Both the position numbers and the translations under genes were made by a program. From Granulicella sp. WH15 (GTDB taxonomy: Bacteria > Acidobacteriota > Terriglobia > Terriglobales > Acidobacteriaceae), in the NCBI RefSeq assembly GCF_009914315.1, contig NZ_CP042596.1:1302001-1366000 (forward strand): a DNA stretch of 64,000 bases, in the 5' to 3' direction. This document shows positions 38,976-47,985 of this stretch, one piece after another. Every line of letters starts with the position of its first letter. The first letter of the stretch is position 1. The notes below the pieces were generated by a model, which was not told where the DNA came from, ran no database searches, and saw nothing but the letters and a program-made list of their open reading frames with translations.

Positions 38976-41348
38976 CTACTTGCCTATGATTTTGAGGATA
39001 GTGCTATCCGGGACAGTCCATGGACTGGGGCCCGAGTGAGTCAGCTTTCCGGCCTGATCTGACCAGTGAAGCTGGGTGAGCTGAAAGTCGCCATGTTCGT
39101 AGTTGTAGGTATTACCGTCGTCGCGATAGAGTGCGAAGTCGCCGTCTGCTCCCGGATAGACGCGGACTTGGGCGATCTTCTGGTCTTCGTTCGTGCTTTC
39201 GACAGGAATGCCGAGCGGCAGGATTGACCCGGCGCGGACGAAGAGAGGGATGGTGTCGATGGGAGCCTCGACGGTGAGGAACTGCCCGCCATGCACCCGT
39301 TGATTCGTCCAGAAGTTATACCAATCGGTACCGGCGGGAAGGTATACCTCCCGCGTGGTGCGACCTTGCTCGGTTACGGGGGCCACCAGCAGGGCTGGCC
39401 CGAACATATACTCATCCCCGATGTTGACGACTTTGGGATCGTCTCCGAAGTCCATGAAGAGTCCACGCATGAAGGGCGCGCCGGTCTGGTGCGACATGTA
39501 GCCGAGGCTGTAGATGTAGGGCATCAACTGGTAGCGCAGGCGCAGGTATTTCGCGAGGATCGGTTCGGCCTGTTTGCCGTACGACCAGACCTCGTTTGCG
39601 GGCCGGCTTCCGTGGCTGCGGAAGTTAGGCTGAAAGGCGCCGTATTCGAACCAGCGGACATAGAGTTCGGGATAGTCGTCGTAGTGGCCGATATTTTCGC
39701 GTGCGTCGCTCGGATCGATGAGCGGAGTACGGTCGGGCTTGTGGACGGTGGGCAGGTACTGCCAGCCGCCGATATCGGTACTCCAGTAGGGCATACCGCT
39801 GGCGACGAAGTTGATGCCGGTTGAGACCTGGCGTTTGAGCGTGTCCCAATTGCCGTTGATATCGGAGGACCAGAAGATGGAACCGTTATGCTGTGCCCCG
39901 AGATAGGCGTCGCGGGCGAGGATGAGGGCACGGGTGGTTAGGTCTTTACGGAAGCCATCGTAGAAGGCAGCGGTGTGAAAGAGCGGATAGACATTGAAGT
40001 ACTGGGTACCGGGCCCTATATGAAAGTAGCTTCCATTGGGCGGCAGATCGGGCTCGGTCTCGTCAGCCCAGAAGGCGTCGAATCCCTTGTCGACGAAGTT
40101 CTGTTTGACGACACTCCAGTACCACTTCGCTGCGTCGGGGTTGGTGGTGTCGATGTCGGCTCCGGCGCGGTCGTAGGGCAGACCGTTGGTGGGGGTGCCG
40201 TCGGCGAGTTGCTCGAACCAGCCGTTCTTCACAAGCGTCGAGTAGAAACGGTCTTCCGGCACGAAGCGCGGCCAGATGCTGATCATGGTGTGGAAGTTCA
40301 TCGCGTGCAGTTGCTTATTCATCGCTGCGGGATCGGGCCACTTCGTAGGATCCATGTCCATCTGGCCCATGATGGTGTAGTGGAACCAGTCTATGATCAG
40401 GTCATCGATGGGGTAGTGGCGATCACGATATCCCTTGGCAACATCGAGCAGCTCCTGCTGGCTGGCATAGCGCTGCTTGCTCTGGAGATAGCCATAGGCT
40501 GACTTGGGGAGCATGGGGGTCGAGCCTGTGAGTGTACGGAAGCCGGTATAGATCTCGTCGTAAGTTTTACCGGCGATGACGAAGAAGGACACGCGCTGGC
40601 CGACATCGGAGGTCCAGCGGGTCTGGTCGTTGAAGCCAAAGGCGACCGTGGTTGCGGACGGGTTATCCCAGAGCAGGCCATAGCCCTTGTTCGTGACGAT
40701 AAAGGGAACGCAGACGCTTTGGCCGGAGGGGGCGTTGTAGTCGTGGGCACAACGAAGGACATGTCCGCGACGATCGAGATTGCCTTCCTGGTTTTGTCCA
40801 AGGCCGTAGTAGTGCTCGTCGTTCGTCGAATGAAAGCTTGCACCAACCTGGAAGAAGGGAGGATCGCTGGGGCGCCGGTCATTGAGGATCCCGGCGTTGC
40901 CATCCTTGTGGTTGGGGACCGACATCTGCCAGCCCTGCATCTGCACCAGCGGCGTTCCGTCCGCATTGGTGATCGAGACCCCGACACCGGGAGTGGAACC
41001 GGTGAAGAATTTGGCGATGTCACCCGAGGTGCCCGAGGGGGTGTACTTCGGTCTCTGCGGCGAGATGGTGACGGTCATCCTATCCGAGCGAAGCACATCG
41101 CCGGAGTTGGTGGACGATGTGGACCAACCCTGCGGTGTGGGCATGGCGCTGATGCCGTAGCCGGGTTTGGCCAGGGCATCGGCACGATTGAGGCTGATGG
41201 AAACACGGACGATGTTGGGCGCGTAAGGCTCGACGAGTACGGTCGCGTTATCGCGTGTGAGCACAAGCTGCTGGGCGTATGCACCGCGCACCGTTGGGAT
41301 GGAGAGCAGAATGAGGAAGAGGAAAAAGGGTCGGTGCGGCATGATCAA
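38976..41348 (-). CDS. Secreted glycoside hydrolase family 31 enzyme (alpha-xylosidase/alpha-glucosidase)
   Basis: About 790 aa with signal peptide (FFLFLILLSIPTVRGAYAQ). The first codon is TTG; ATG 41342 two codons later is an equally good start. The GH31 catalytic nucleophile D429 lies in GFDAFWADETEPDL, and the acid/base is D496 in IFWSSDINGNWDTL. The N-terminal galactose-mutarotase-like domain (YYGLGQNQEGNLDRRG) and C-terminal beta domains are complete. Together with two GH3 enzymes and a receptor this suits xyloglucan side-chain removal (alpha-xylosidase), but alpha-glucosidase cannot be excluded by eye. Confidence 0.87.
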   Translation of the reverse strand: MIMPHRPFFLFLILLSIPTVRGAYAQQLVLTRDNATVLVEPYAPNIVRVSISLNRADALAKPGYGISAMPTPQGWSTSSTNSGDVLRSDRMTVTISPQRPKYTPSGTSGDIAKFFTGSTPGVGVSITNADGTPLVQMQGWQMSVPNHKDGNAGILNDRRPSDPPFFQVGASFHSTNDEHYYGLGQNQEGNLDRRGHVLRCAHDYNAPSGQSVCVPFIVTNKGYGLLWDNPSATTVAFGFNDQTRWTSDVGQRVSFFVIAGKTYDEIYTGFRTLTGSTPMLPKSAYGYLQSKQRYASQQELLDVAKGYRDRHYPIDDLIIDWFHYTIMGQMDMDPTKWPDPAAMNKQLHAMNFHTMISIWPRFVPEDRFYSTLVKNGWFEQLADGTPTNGLPYDRAGADIDTTNPDAAKWYWSVVKQNFVDKGFDAFWADETEPDLPPNGSYFHIGPGTQYFNVYPLFHTAAFYDGFRKDLTTRALILARDAYLGAQHNGSIFWSSDINGNWDTLKRQVSTGINFVASGMPYWSTDIGGWQYLPTVHKPDRTPLIDPSDARENIGHYDDYPELYVRWFEYGAFQPNFRSHGSRPANEVWSYGKQAEPILAKYLRLRYQLMPYIYSLGYMSHQTGAPFMRGLFMDFGDDPKVVNIGDEYMFGPALLVAPVTEQGRTTREVYLPAGTDWYNFWTNQRVHGGQFLTVEAPIDTIPLFVRAGSILPLGIPVESTNEDQKIAQVRVYPGADGDFALYRDDGNTYNYEHGDFQLTQLHWSDQAGKLTHSGPSPWTVPDSTILKIIGK

Positions 41349-41532
41349 GGGCGCCTATCTCGCTTATGCGGGCTGATCGTTCAGAATGAATGGTCATGAT
41401 CTGTATGGCCCGCTATGCGAGCACACAGGCGTTCCAAGGAAGAATAGGTCCGAGAAGCAGAAAGGGCCGGTCTCCTCCCAACAGATCCGTTCTGGACAAC
41501 ATTGCGCGTTCTCAGAGGCCTCGGGAAATTTT

Positions 41533-41594
41533 AGGCTAAATGCGTCGCCAGCAGCTTACACAGTATCGGAAGCTGCTGGCGGCGCACTTAGCCT
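41533..41594 (-). promoter_or_regulatory. Long intercistronic hairpin between receptor and GH31 genes
   Basis: Outer arms AGGCTAA / TTAGCCT and an inner stem of about 17 bp (TGCGTCGCCAGCAGCTT, 41541-41557, with 41570-41586) enclose a 12-nt loop. It starts four bases past the receptor stop. It is not followed by a clear T run on the coding strand. It may protect the 3' end of the receptor message or act as an attenuator before the hydrolase genes. Confidence 0.6.
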
Positions 41595-41598
41595 TCGC

Positions 41599-44500
41599 TT
41601 AAAACCTGTACTTTACTGCAAGCAGCAGCGTCCTCTGCGTGTATTTTGCATCGGTGATGCCACGGTTTACGTTCGGGACCTGCGATGTGAAGGTCTTGTT
41701 ATCTGCGGTGTTTAGTTTGATGGAGGTCAGGTCGCTGGTGCTGAAGCCTGGCAGGGGATGGTTGAGGAAGTTGAATGCCGTACCGCGAAGCTCCAGCGTC
41801 TGATGCTCGACGATATGGAAGCTCTTATAGATGCCAAGGTCGGAATCGAAGAACGAAGGTGTGCTGAGGTAAGGCGCCTGACGGATACCAACCTGTCCGA
41901 TCTGGGGAGCGGTGAAGCAGTCAAGGTTGACGTGCTGGTAGGTCTTCAGGTTCGAGGCCGGGTTGCAGGTAAGGATTGGCAGGACGCTGTTGGCAGGCGT
42001 TCCGTAGTAGGTCGCAGACCCGATGGTGTGGTTCAGGTTGGTGTTTTGAATGGTGAGACCGAGATTCTGACTTGTGTTGGCCTGCAGATTGCCACCGGCC
42101 TGCCAAGTGGTCGTGCCCGTCAGAGTCCAACCATTCACAGCGCCGCCGGCAAAGCGATTGCCGTGGATGGGGGAACCGAGATCGAAGGCATACGACGTGT
42201 TGACCACATGAGGACGGTCGATGTTGAGCACACCGTAATTGTTCCGGACGTTGAAGGCATCGAGGGTGCTTCCTATAATGCCGAGGGACTTCGAATAGGT
42301 GTAGTTGATGTTGTAGCTGATGCGTCCGGCCTGTTTCATCAGGCTAAGCTGCAAACCGTTGTAGTTCGCATAGCCGGAGTGCGTGTTTACCGAAACCGCG
42401 TTCGTCCCGTAACCCTGGTAGTAAGGGTAGTAGTCCACGATGTTTGGTACGTTCTCCGGATCGGTGGGGGCGGGAGCGCCTGTCACGGGGTCCGTCCTAA
42501 AGAGTCCGCCAAGCGGAATTTTGTTCTGATTCACCAAGGCTGTTCCCCCTACGCCGGAGCCGTTGCTCTGCCCGCCCAGAAGGATGTTCTGCGTTTGGTT
42601 GCCCACGTATGCGATCTCAAACAGCATCGCGTGCGCAAGGCGTTGCGAGATGGTCAGGTTGTAGGCATAAGTGACGCCCGTCTTGTCATCGTTCTGATCG
42701 GTTGCGTAGACGCTCGATGGCAGAGAGCCCAGGTTGCTCGAAGATCCAAGCGCCCCGATCTCTTTCAGAGTAATGGCCTGTCCGCCGTTGGAGTTATAGG
42801 TCTTGACACCCAGGGACGTGGTGAGGGGGCCAGCGTAGTCATTGTATTGATCGTTCCAGCGATATGCAGCCCAGCCTCCCCGTACGACGGTGCTTCCGTT
42901 GCCGCGCACGTCATAGGCGAGACCAAGCCGAGGCTCGAGAAAGATGGTCTGCACCGGAGATCCGCCGACCGGAACACTCGGATCGATTGCGTGCCAGTAC
43001 ACACCGGGGTAGACTTTCTTCGCCACGACGTCAGCGGCATAACGATTGGGTTCCCATACGGCAAGACCCGTGCCATTCGCATCCCGCCAGCGTCCGATGT
43101 GTTCGAGGCGCAGGCCGAGGTTCAGTGTCAGCCGGGGTTTAACCTTCCAGTTGTCCAGCACGTAGCCGGCGCCGGTGTTGTAGAACATGTCGTCGATCGG
43201 GTTAGTGTTGTTCTGCGTGAATCCGCTCGTAATGCCTAACAGGAAGTTCGCCAGGGGATTGACGGTGCCGATGGTCAGGCCCGTCAACTGGTCTGTCTTT
43301 GCGCCGCTGGCATAGGAGAGCGAACCGTTGGTATATCCGTACGTCCCTTGCTTGTTACCGCCACGGCTCCAGAAGCCGCCTATCTTGAAGGTGTGCGACT
43401 TGTAGACCACGGTGAAGTCATCCGATACGGAAGGAGCTTTCTTAATGGAGTTGAAGGTTCCCCCCTGCTGAAAGAGGTCGGGCTGGGAGATATCGGGCAG
43501 GGTGCGCGCACCGGGTGAGTTGATGGCAGGGGCCAGAAGAGAGGCGGTGCTATAGACGGTGCCGTATGGATAACCGATGGTGCTGTTGTATGCAGCCTTG
43601 AGGTCAGATGCGGAGTATGGATTGTCCAGCCAGCCCGTGGATATGCGGACCTCGTTGGTCGCGGACGAGTTGAAGATGTGGATGTAGCTTCCGCTCAGCA
43701 CATGCGAGTGGACTGGGCTGATAAGTGGGCCAGCCGGATAGGCGACCGCGTTGCTCGGGTTGTAGTAGATGTGAGCGACGGTGGTCTCGGAGTCACTGCC
43801 ATACTGGTAGCTCACAAATATCTTGTTCTTTTCGCTCAGGTTGTAGTCCACGCGGCCGCGGTAGATGTATCCGTTGTGGAGGTTGCTCGGCTGCAGAAAG
43901 TAGTTGTAACCGGAGGCGTTGGTCGAGGGGTCCACGTTCGCTGTGGGGAAGAGTTTCAAGAGCGCAAGGGCTCCGGGGTCGAGGTACTGGGTTGGAATCT
44001 GAGTTCCGGTGAGTTTCGCGCCGTCTGGAGCAAATCCGCCGGTTAGAGGCTGACAGAAGTCGTTGCCCGTGCTCTTGGCACAGAGCGCGGCGTTTGCCGG
44101 ATCGGTCAGGCTGAAGTTTCCGGCTCGCATGGCAGCCGTCGGCACATAGGAAGTAAGTGGAGAAGCCGCAGGGAGGTTCTGTCGGAAGGATTCAAAACCC
44201 GCCCAGAAGATTAGCTTGCGATTGTGGTTGAAGTTGGTGTGAGGAATCAGGATGGGGCCGCCGATGCTGCCGCCAGGATAGTAATAAGAGGCCTGGGGCC
44301 GCGCGGTCGGTGTAGAACTGTGCTTGTCCTGCCAGGAGTTCGCATTTAACACGCCATTGCGGGCATAGAAGTACCCTTGACCATGAAACTCCGCGGTTCC
44401 CGAGCGGCTGATGACATTGATGACGACCGGGCCCTGTGCGGAGTCGGCGCCAAAGTTGGACGATTGGACTTTAACCTCTTGGGTCATATCCGGGTTTACC

Positions 44501-45204
44501 GTGGCGATCGACCAGCAGGCGCAACCCGGATCAATGATGCTCGCGCCATCGAGCAGATAGGCCGTGCCGCCTCGGTACGGCGCGCCGTTTGTATTGAGAC
44601 CGACACCGACTGCGGAGCCGGAGGAGCCGGTGTCGCTGAAGTCGAATCCTGGTCCGTTGCCGGTTCCACTAGCCGTTGTCGTGACACCGGGAAGGATCTT
44701 CAGCAACTCCGACATGTTCCGGCTCTGGATGGGTAGGCGATCGATATCGTGAGTTGTCAAGAGCGAAGAGCGTTCGGCAGAGTCCTCAGGTGCAACGTAG
44801 TTCACGCTGCTCTGGACTGTGACGGTCTCGTTGCTGGTGCCGATGGCAAGGTTGAGATTTTGCAGACTGCGGGTGTCGCCCGGATTAACCATGATGTCGG
44901 ACTGACGGAATCCACGAAAGCCGTTCGCGGTAATATCGACGGCGTACGTGCCCGGAACAATGCCCGCAAAGGTGAAAAATCCGCTCGCGTTACTATTTAG
45001 CTCGCGTTTTTCCTCGGTTGCTGCGTTCGTCAGGACGATGTGAGCGTTCGGAATTACGGCTCCGGTCACATCCTGGACGATACCGGAGAGGCTTGCTGTG
45101 GTTTGTGCTTTGGCGTTTAGCGTGTATCCCAACACCAGCAATAAAACTGCCAGCAGCGGAATGGTGTGCGACAGAATGGAATATTTTTTTGGGGGATGCA
45201 TCAT
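41599..45204 (-). CDS. Oar-like TonB-dependent receptor of the GH31/GH3 locus
   Basis: 1201 aa from ATG 45204, chosen for AAGGAGACC directly upstream and the signal segment IPLLAVLLLVLGYTLNAKAQ; the open frame extends to 45294 without need. Regulatory-like domain: SLSGIVQDVTGAVIPNAHIV at the start of the mature protein. Plug-like region: TAYLLDGASIIDPGC and QGPVVINVISRSGTAEFHGQ; barrel end TLLLAVKYRF. As first gene before GH31 and two GH3 enzymes it presumably imports oligosaccharides that the hydrolases trim. It is divergent from putative membrane regulator paralogue 2. Confidence 0.9.
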   Translation of the reverse strand: MMHPPKKYSILSHTIPLLAVLLLVLGYTLNAKAQTTASLSGIVQDVTGAVIPNAHIVLTNAATEEKRELNSNASGFFTFAGIVPGTYAVDITANGFRGFRQSDIMVNPGDTRSLQNLNLAIGTSNETVTVQSSVNYVAPEDSAERSSLLTTHDIDRLPIQSRNMSELLKILPGVTTTASGTGNGPGFDFSDTGSSGSAVGVGLNTNGAPYRGGTAYLLDGASIIDPGCACWSIATVNPDMTQEVKVQSSNFGADSAQGPVVINVISRSGTAEFHGQGYFYARNGVLNANSWQDKHSSTPTARPQASYYYPGGSIGGPILIPHTNFNHNRKLIFWAGFESFRQNLPAASPLTSYVPTAAMRAGNFSLTDPANAALCAKSTGNDFCQPLTGGFAPDGAKLTGTQIPTQYLDPGALALLKLFPTANVDPSTNASGYNYFLQPSNLHNGYIYRGRVDYNLSEKNKIFVSYQYGSDSETTVAHIYYNPSNAVAYPAGPLISPVHSHVLSGSYIHIFNSSATNEVRISTGWLDNPYSASDLKAAYNSTIGYPYGTVYSTASLLAPAINSPGARTLPDISQPDLFQQGGTFNSIKKAPSVSDDFTVVYKSHTFKIGGFWSRGGNKQGTYGYTNGSLSYASGAKTDQLTGLTIGTVNPLANFLLGITSGFTQNNTNPIDDMFYNTGAGYVLDNWKVKPRLTLNLGLRLEHIGRWRDANGTGLAVWEPNRYAADVVAKKVYPGVYWHAIDPSVPVGGSPVQTIFLEPRLGLAYDVRGNGSTVVRGGWAAYRWNDQYNDYAGPLTTSLGVKTYNSNGGQAITLKEIGALGSSSNLGSLPSSVYATDQNDDKTGVTYAYNLTISQRLAHAMLFEIAYVGNQTQNILLGGQSNGSGVGGTALVNQNKIPLGGLFRTDPVTGAPAPTDPENVPNIVDYYPYYQGYGTNAVSVNTHSGYANYNGLQLSLMKQAGRISYNINYTYSKSLGIIGSTLDAFNVRNNYGVLNIDRPHVVNTSYAFDLGSPIHGNRFAGGAVNGWTLTGTTTWQAGGNLQANTSQNLGLTIQNTNLNHTIGSATYYGTPANSVLPILTCNPASNLKTYQHVNLDCFTAPQIGQVGIRQAPYLSTPSFFDSDLGIYKSFHIVEHQTLELRGTAFNFLNHPLPGFSTSDLTSIKLNTADNKTFTSQVPNVNRGITDAKYTQRTLLLAVKYRF

Positions 45205-45416
45205 GGTCTCCTTGATTGAGCGCTGCAGCGGCAGTCGAGCCAGCCAATTCCTCGTTTCAACGTGGCTGAAAAGCACTTTCGATATCCCGAGCACTAAACT
45301 CGCCGGACTATTGGACTAACAAGGTGCATTACAGTGTCCCGTCACGCAGTCCCCATCTAAGTGCAACATTTTGTTGAATTGACTGTGGCTGAAGGAGGGG
45401 GGTAACATACCCGGTC

Positions 45417-46784
45417 ATGGCCATAGTTTCGGCGCAGACAAAGGATCCGCATGCACAGGATCGTGGGCAGTCTCTTTCGCTGGCTCAGCAGCAGGAGGTG
45501 CAGCAGGCTCTCGAAGCCGTGCTCGCCAGCCCCTCCATGCGCTCCACTCAGCAGTGTCAGACACTTTTGCAATACATCGCCGAGCACACCCTCTCTGGCG
45601 AACTGGCGCTTCTTCGCGAACGCGTAATCGGCACAGAGGTCTTCGGCCGGAAGCCGGACTACGAACCCGGGGAGGATCCGATCGTTCGCATCCGTGCCGC
45701 CGATCTCCGTAAACGTCTTGCCCTCTACTACCAGTCGCTCCCGACCGTGCCGGATGTTCGAATCGATGTGCCCTCAGGTTCTTACAAGGCCACCTTCACC
45801 TGGAAGACGCTGCAACCTGAGCCATCCGAGCCCTTCATCGACCAGATGCCCGCGGCCATCGCTGGTTCGTCGTCGCCGAATCTCTTGTCGCAGCCCTTGC
45901 CTGCTCACGGGGACTCCGTTCTAAATGCCGATCCGGATTCTTTGGCCCACAAGTCTTTCCATCTAGGTATGTTGCAGTTAGTCTTTCTGGTCGCCCTTCT
46001 GATCGCAGGTATTTTCACTGTGACGAGCTGGTACCACGGCCGATCGGATCGGATTCTTCGAAGCTTCTGGGCACCGGTGCTGGATAGCCCGAAGCCACTT
46101 CTGATTTCAATTGGAAGCAACGCTGTTTACCGAGTGTCGGACGAGGAGGCAGACGCATACAGCCGACAGAACCATCTTGAGAGCTCGGGTATGGAGTTCT
46201 TTCAACAGTTCGCCCCAAACCAGACGATCGCCTCCACCGGGCTCCACGCCGCGGAGAACAGCTTCGTGGCGCTTGGCGATGTAGCCGCTGTCTCGGAGGC
46301 GGTGAGCACCCTTTCGCACTTCGCCAAAACTTACCAGGAGCGTTTCCCGAACGACATCTCATTTGCCGAAGTTCGGAATAATCCAACCCTGCTGATCGGC
46401 GGATTCAACAATCCGATGACCCGCGAACTCACCCGCAACTTCCGTTTTGTGCTCGCCTCACGCAACCGCATCGAAGATCGCAATCAGCCCGGCAAGGCAT
46501 GGGTGCTCCAGGCATCTGACGATTCCCATGACACCGAAGACTATGCCATCGTTACTCGTGTCTTGCATCACGGTGACGACCAACCCCTGGTGAGCGTGGC
46601 GGGAATGGGCCAGTATGGAACATTGGCCGCAACGGATTTTGTTTGCAGTCCGGAAGGGATTCAACAGATGGGTGACGCTCTTGGAGGGAGTTGGCAGAAA
46701 CGAAACTTTCAGCTCGTGTTGCGCATTAAAGTAATGGATTTCAAGCCGGTCTCAACTTCGATTATTGCCCACCATACTTGGTAG
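45417..46784 (+). CDS. Putative membrane-anchored regulator (paralogue 2)
   Basis: 455 aa. N-terminal domain (about 28-128) with VIGTEVFGRKPDYEPGEDPI, RAADLRKRLALYY and RIDVPSGSYKATF, matching paralogue 1 at 27550-29049 motif for motif. A linker, one membrane span (184-203, GMLQLVFLVALLIAGIFTVT) and an exported C-domain (RSFWAPVLDSPKPLLISIGS ... LLIGGFNNPMTRELTRNF ... TSIIAHHTW) follow. It is divergent, across about 210 bp, from the GH-locus receptor. The topology puts the basic domain in the cytoplasm and the C-domain in the periplasm, suggesting a one-component sensor for that locus. DNA binding is inferred, not shown. Confidence 0.65.
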   Translation: MAIVSAQTKDPHAQDRGQSLSLAQQQEVQQALEAVLASPSMRSTQQCQTLLQYIAEHTLSGELALLRERVIGTEVFGRKPDYEPGEDPIVRIRAADLRKRLALYYQSLPTVPDVRIDVPSGSYKATFTWKTLQPEPSEPFIDQMPAAIAGSSSPNLLSQPLPAHGDSVLNADPDSLAHKSFHLGMLQLVFLVALLIAGIFTVTSWYHGRSDRILRSFWAPVLDSPKPLLISIGSNAVYRVSDEEADAYSRQNHLESSGMEFFQQFAPNQTIASTGLHAAENSFVALGDVAAVSEAVSTLSHFAKTYQERFPNDISFAEVRNNPTLLIGGFNNPMTRELTRNFRFVLASRNRIEDRNQPGKAWVLQASDDSHDTEDYAIVTRVLHHGDDQPLVSVAGMGQYGTLAATDFVCSPEGIQQMGDALGGSWQKRNFQLVLRIKVMDFKPVSTSIIAHHTW

Positions 46785-47196
46785 TACATTCCTTGTCTGC
46801 TTCGCGGTATGGATAAAGATCTTGCCATGCCTCGCGAAACACTGCACTGTCTTCAGCTTCAATGTCGAGGGAAGAGATGAGGTTTTCGTCATGGAAGAGA
46901 CAACAGGCAATGCTCCCAGCATGAGTGAACGTCTCTGAATTTTCGCTGTCGGCAAATCCAACATAAAGGCTTATGGCTGGACTGGTGTGTTTGGCGTGCA
47001 TAATCTTGCGGATACCCGTTATTTCACAGCAGCGAATGGGGTCGGCGGCTTTGTAGGGGATGCACCTTCGCGACAGAAATGGAATCCAGTCTTCACTGTG
47101 CATGAGGCCACATCGCTTGGAGGCAGATAATTCACTCCAACTCTTTTCATTGAAAGAGCCTTTGAAACATGCGCCGCTAGAAGTTGCAGACCACAT
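46762..47196 (-). CDS. Hypothetical protein of unknown function
   Basis: 144 aa, not recognised. It overlaps the 3' end of the convergent regulator gene by about 23 bp. There is no signal peptide or membrane span; six cysteines are scattered in it (for example IRCCEITG and IACCLFHDEN). Codon use looks plausible but no clear ribosome-binding site was found, and it lies next to transposon debris, so it may be a remnant or a spurious frame. Confidence 0.35.
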   Translation of the reverse strand: MWSATSSGACFKGSFNEKSWSELSASKRCGLMHSEDWIPFLSRRCIPYKAADPIRCCEITGIRKIMHAKHTSPAISLYVGFADSENSETFTHAGSIACCLFHDENLISSLDIEAEDSAVFREAWQDLYPYREADKECTTKYGGQ

Positions 47197-47340
47197 CCAC
47201 GGAATCTGCGTCGGTCCATTTCGGCGAGATCACCTCGCGAGTAAACTGGCCCCTTGAGGGCAAGGTACGGATAGCGTCAGGATACTGCTAAGAAGAACCG
47301 CGGCTCGTAGAAACATGGTTTGTACAATGGCAAATTTGTA

Positions 47341-47421
47341 TTAAGCAACGATCAATCTTCCGACTTCGTTGAGGGCGCAGTAGTGGCTCCAGACATCGCC
47401 AAGGTCGATACCGATCGTCAT
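47341..47421 (-). mobile_element. IS110-family transposase, N-terminal fragment
   Basis: On the minus strand, ATG at 47421 opens MTIGIDLGDVWSHYCALNEV followed by GRLIVA and a stop. This is the start of an IS110-type DEDD transposase (first catalytic Asp in GIDLGD), cut after 26 codons. The 160 bp up to 47583 carry no gene and are presumably its left end. It is a relic; no partner end was found. Confidence 0.65.
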
Positions 47422-47583
47422 CTCAACCCTGGATCGTCTGCGGGAAACTTCCTCGACGAGGTGTTGCCACGAGTTTTCATGGGATTAGTCTCTCTCCGGT
47501 TCGGAAGGACTGCTCATTCCATTTTCCGTTACCAAAACCATTTCGCAGCAAGGAGAAATCGTATCGCCTTGCTGCGAAGCCAA

Positions 47584-47985
47584 TCAAGCTTCCGTAGTCG
47601 ACACAGGCGCAGGCTTCGGGCTGAGGATGCCCTTGAAGCTTTCGCGATACTGAATGAAAACCAGGACCCAAAGCACACAGCCTACCAGCCCCACAGCAAT
47701 GCCTGGTCCAAGCGTCAGATGAAACGCAATGATGTTGTAGAGTTCTGCCGCCAGCAGTGTCAGTCCAAGAGGCACAAAATAGCCGGAGAGCAGCAGCACT
47801 CCACCAAGCAGTTGCACCGCGAAGAAAAACGCGGCAAAGTGCGATGCAAAAGCAGCCGTCAGAAATTGTATGGCCAAGGGATTCGGTGGCGGTGGTTGAT
47901 GGATGAAATTGAGAAATCCGTTCAGGCCAAAGACAGTAAACAATAGCCCCAGAAGGTAGCGAGAGGTGATGGAAGCGATCTTCAT
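47584..47985 (-). CDS. DoxX-like small membrane protein
   Basis: 133 aa with four predicted membrane spans (SRYLLGLLFTVFGLNGFLNF; FFFAVQLLGGVLLLSGYFVP; LTLLAAELYNIIAFHL; AVGLVGCVLWVLVFIQY), the DoxX/DoxD-like pattern. Its ATG overlaps the azoR stop (ATGA), so the two are translationally coupled. Such proteins often accompany quinone or thiol redox enzymes in the membrane; its own activity is unknown. Confidence 0.75.
   Translation of the reverse strand: MKIASITSRYLLGLLFTVFGLNGFLNFIHQPPPPNPLAIQFLTAAFASHFAAFFFAVQLLGGVLLLSGYFVPLGLTLLAAELYNIIAFHLTLGPGIAVGLVGCVLWVLVFIQYRESFKGILSPKPAPVSTTEA

Noticed and set aside
37921..39039. 372-codon plus-strand open frame
   Set aside because: Shadow of the GH3 gene at 36730-38931.
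41758..43239. 493-codon plus-strand open frame
   Set aside because: Shadow of the GH-locus receptor on the opposite strand, no recognisable domain.
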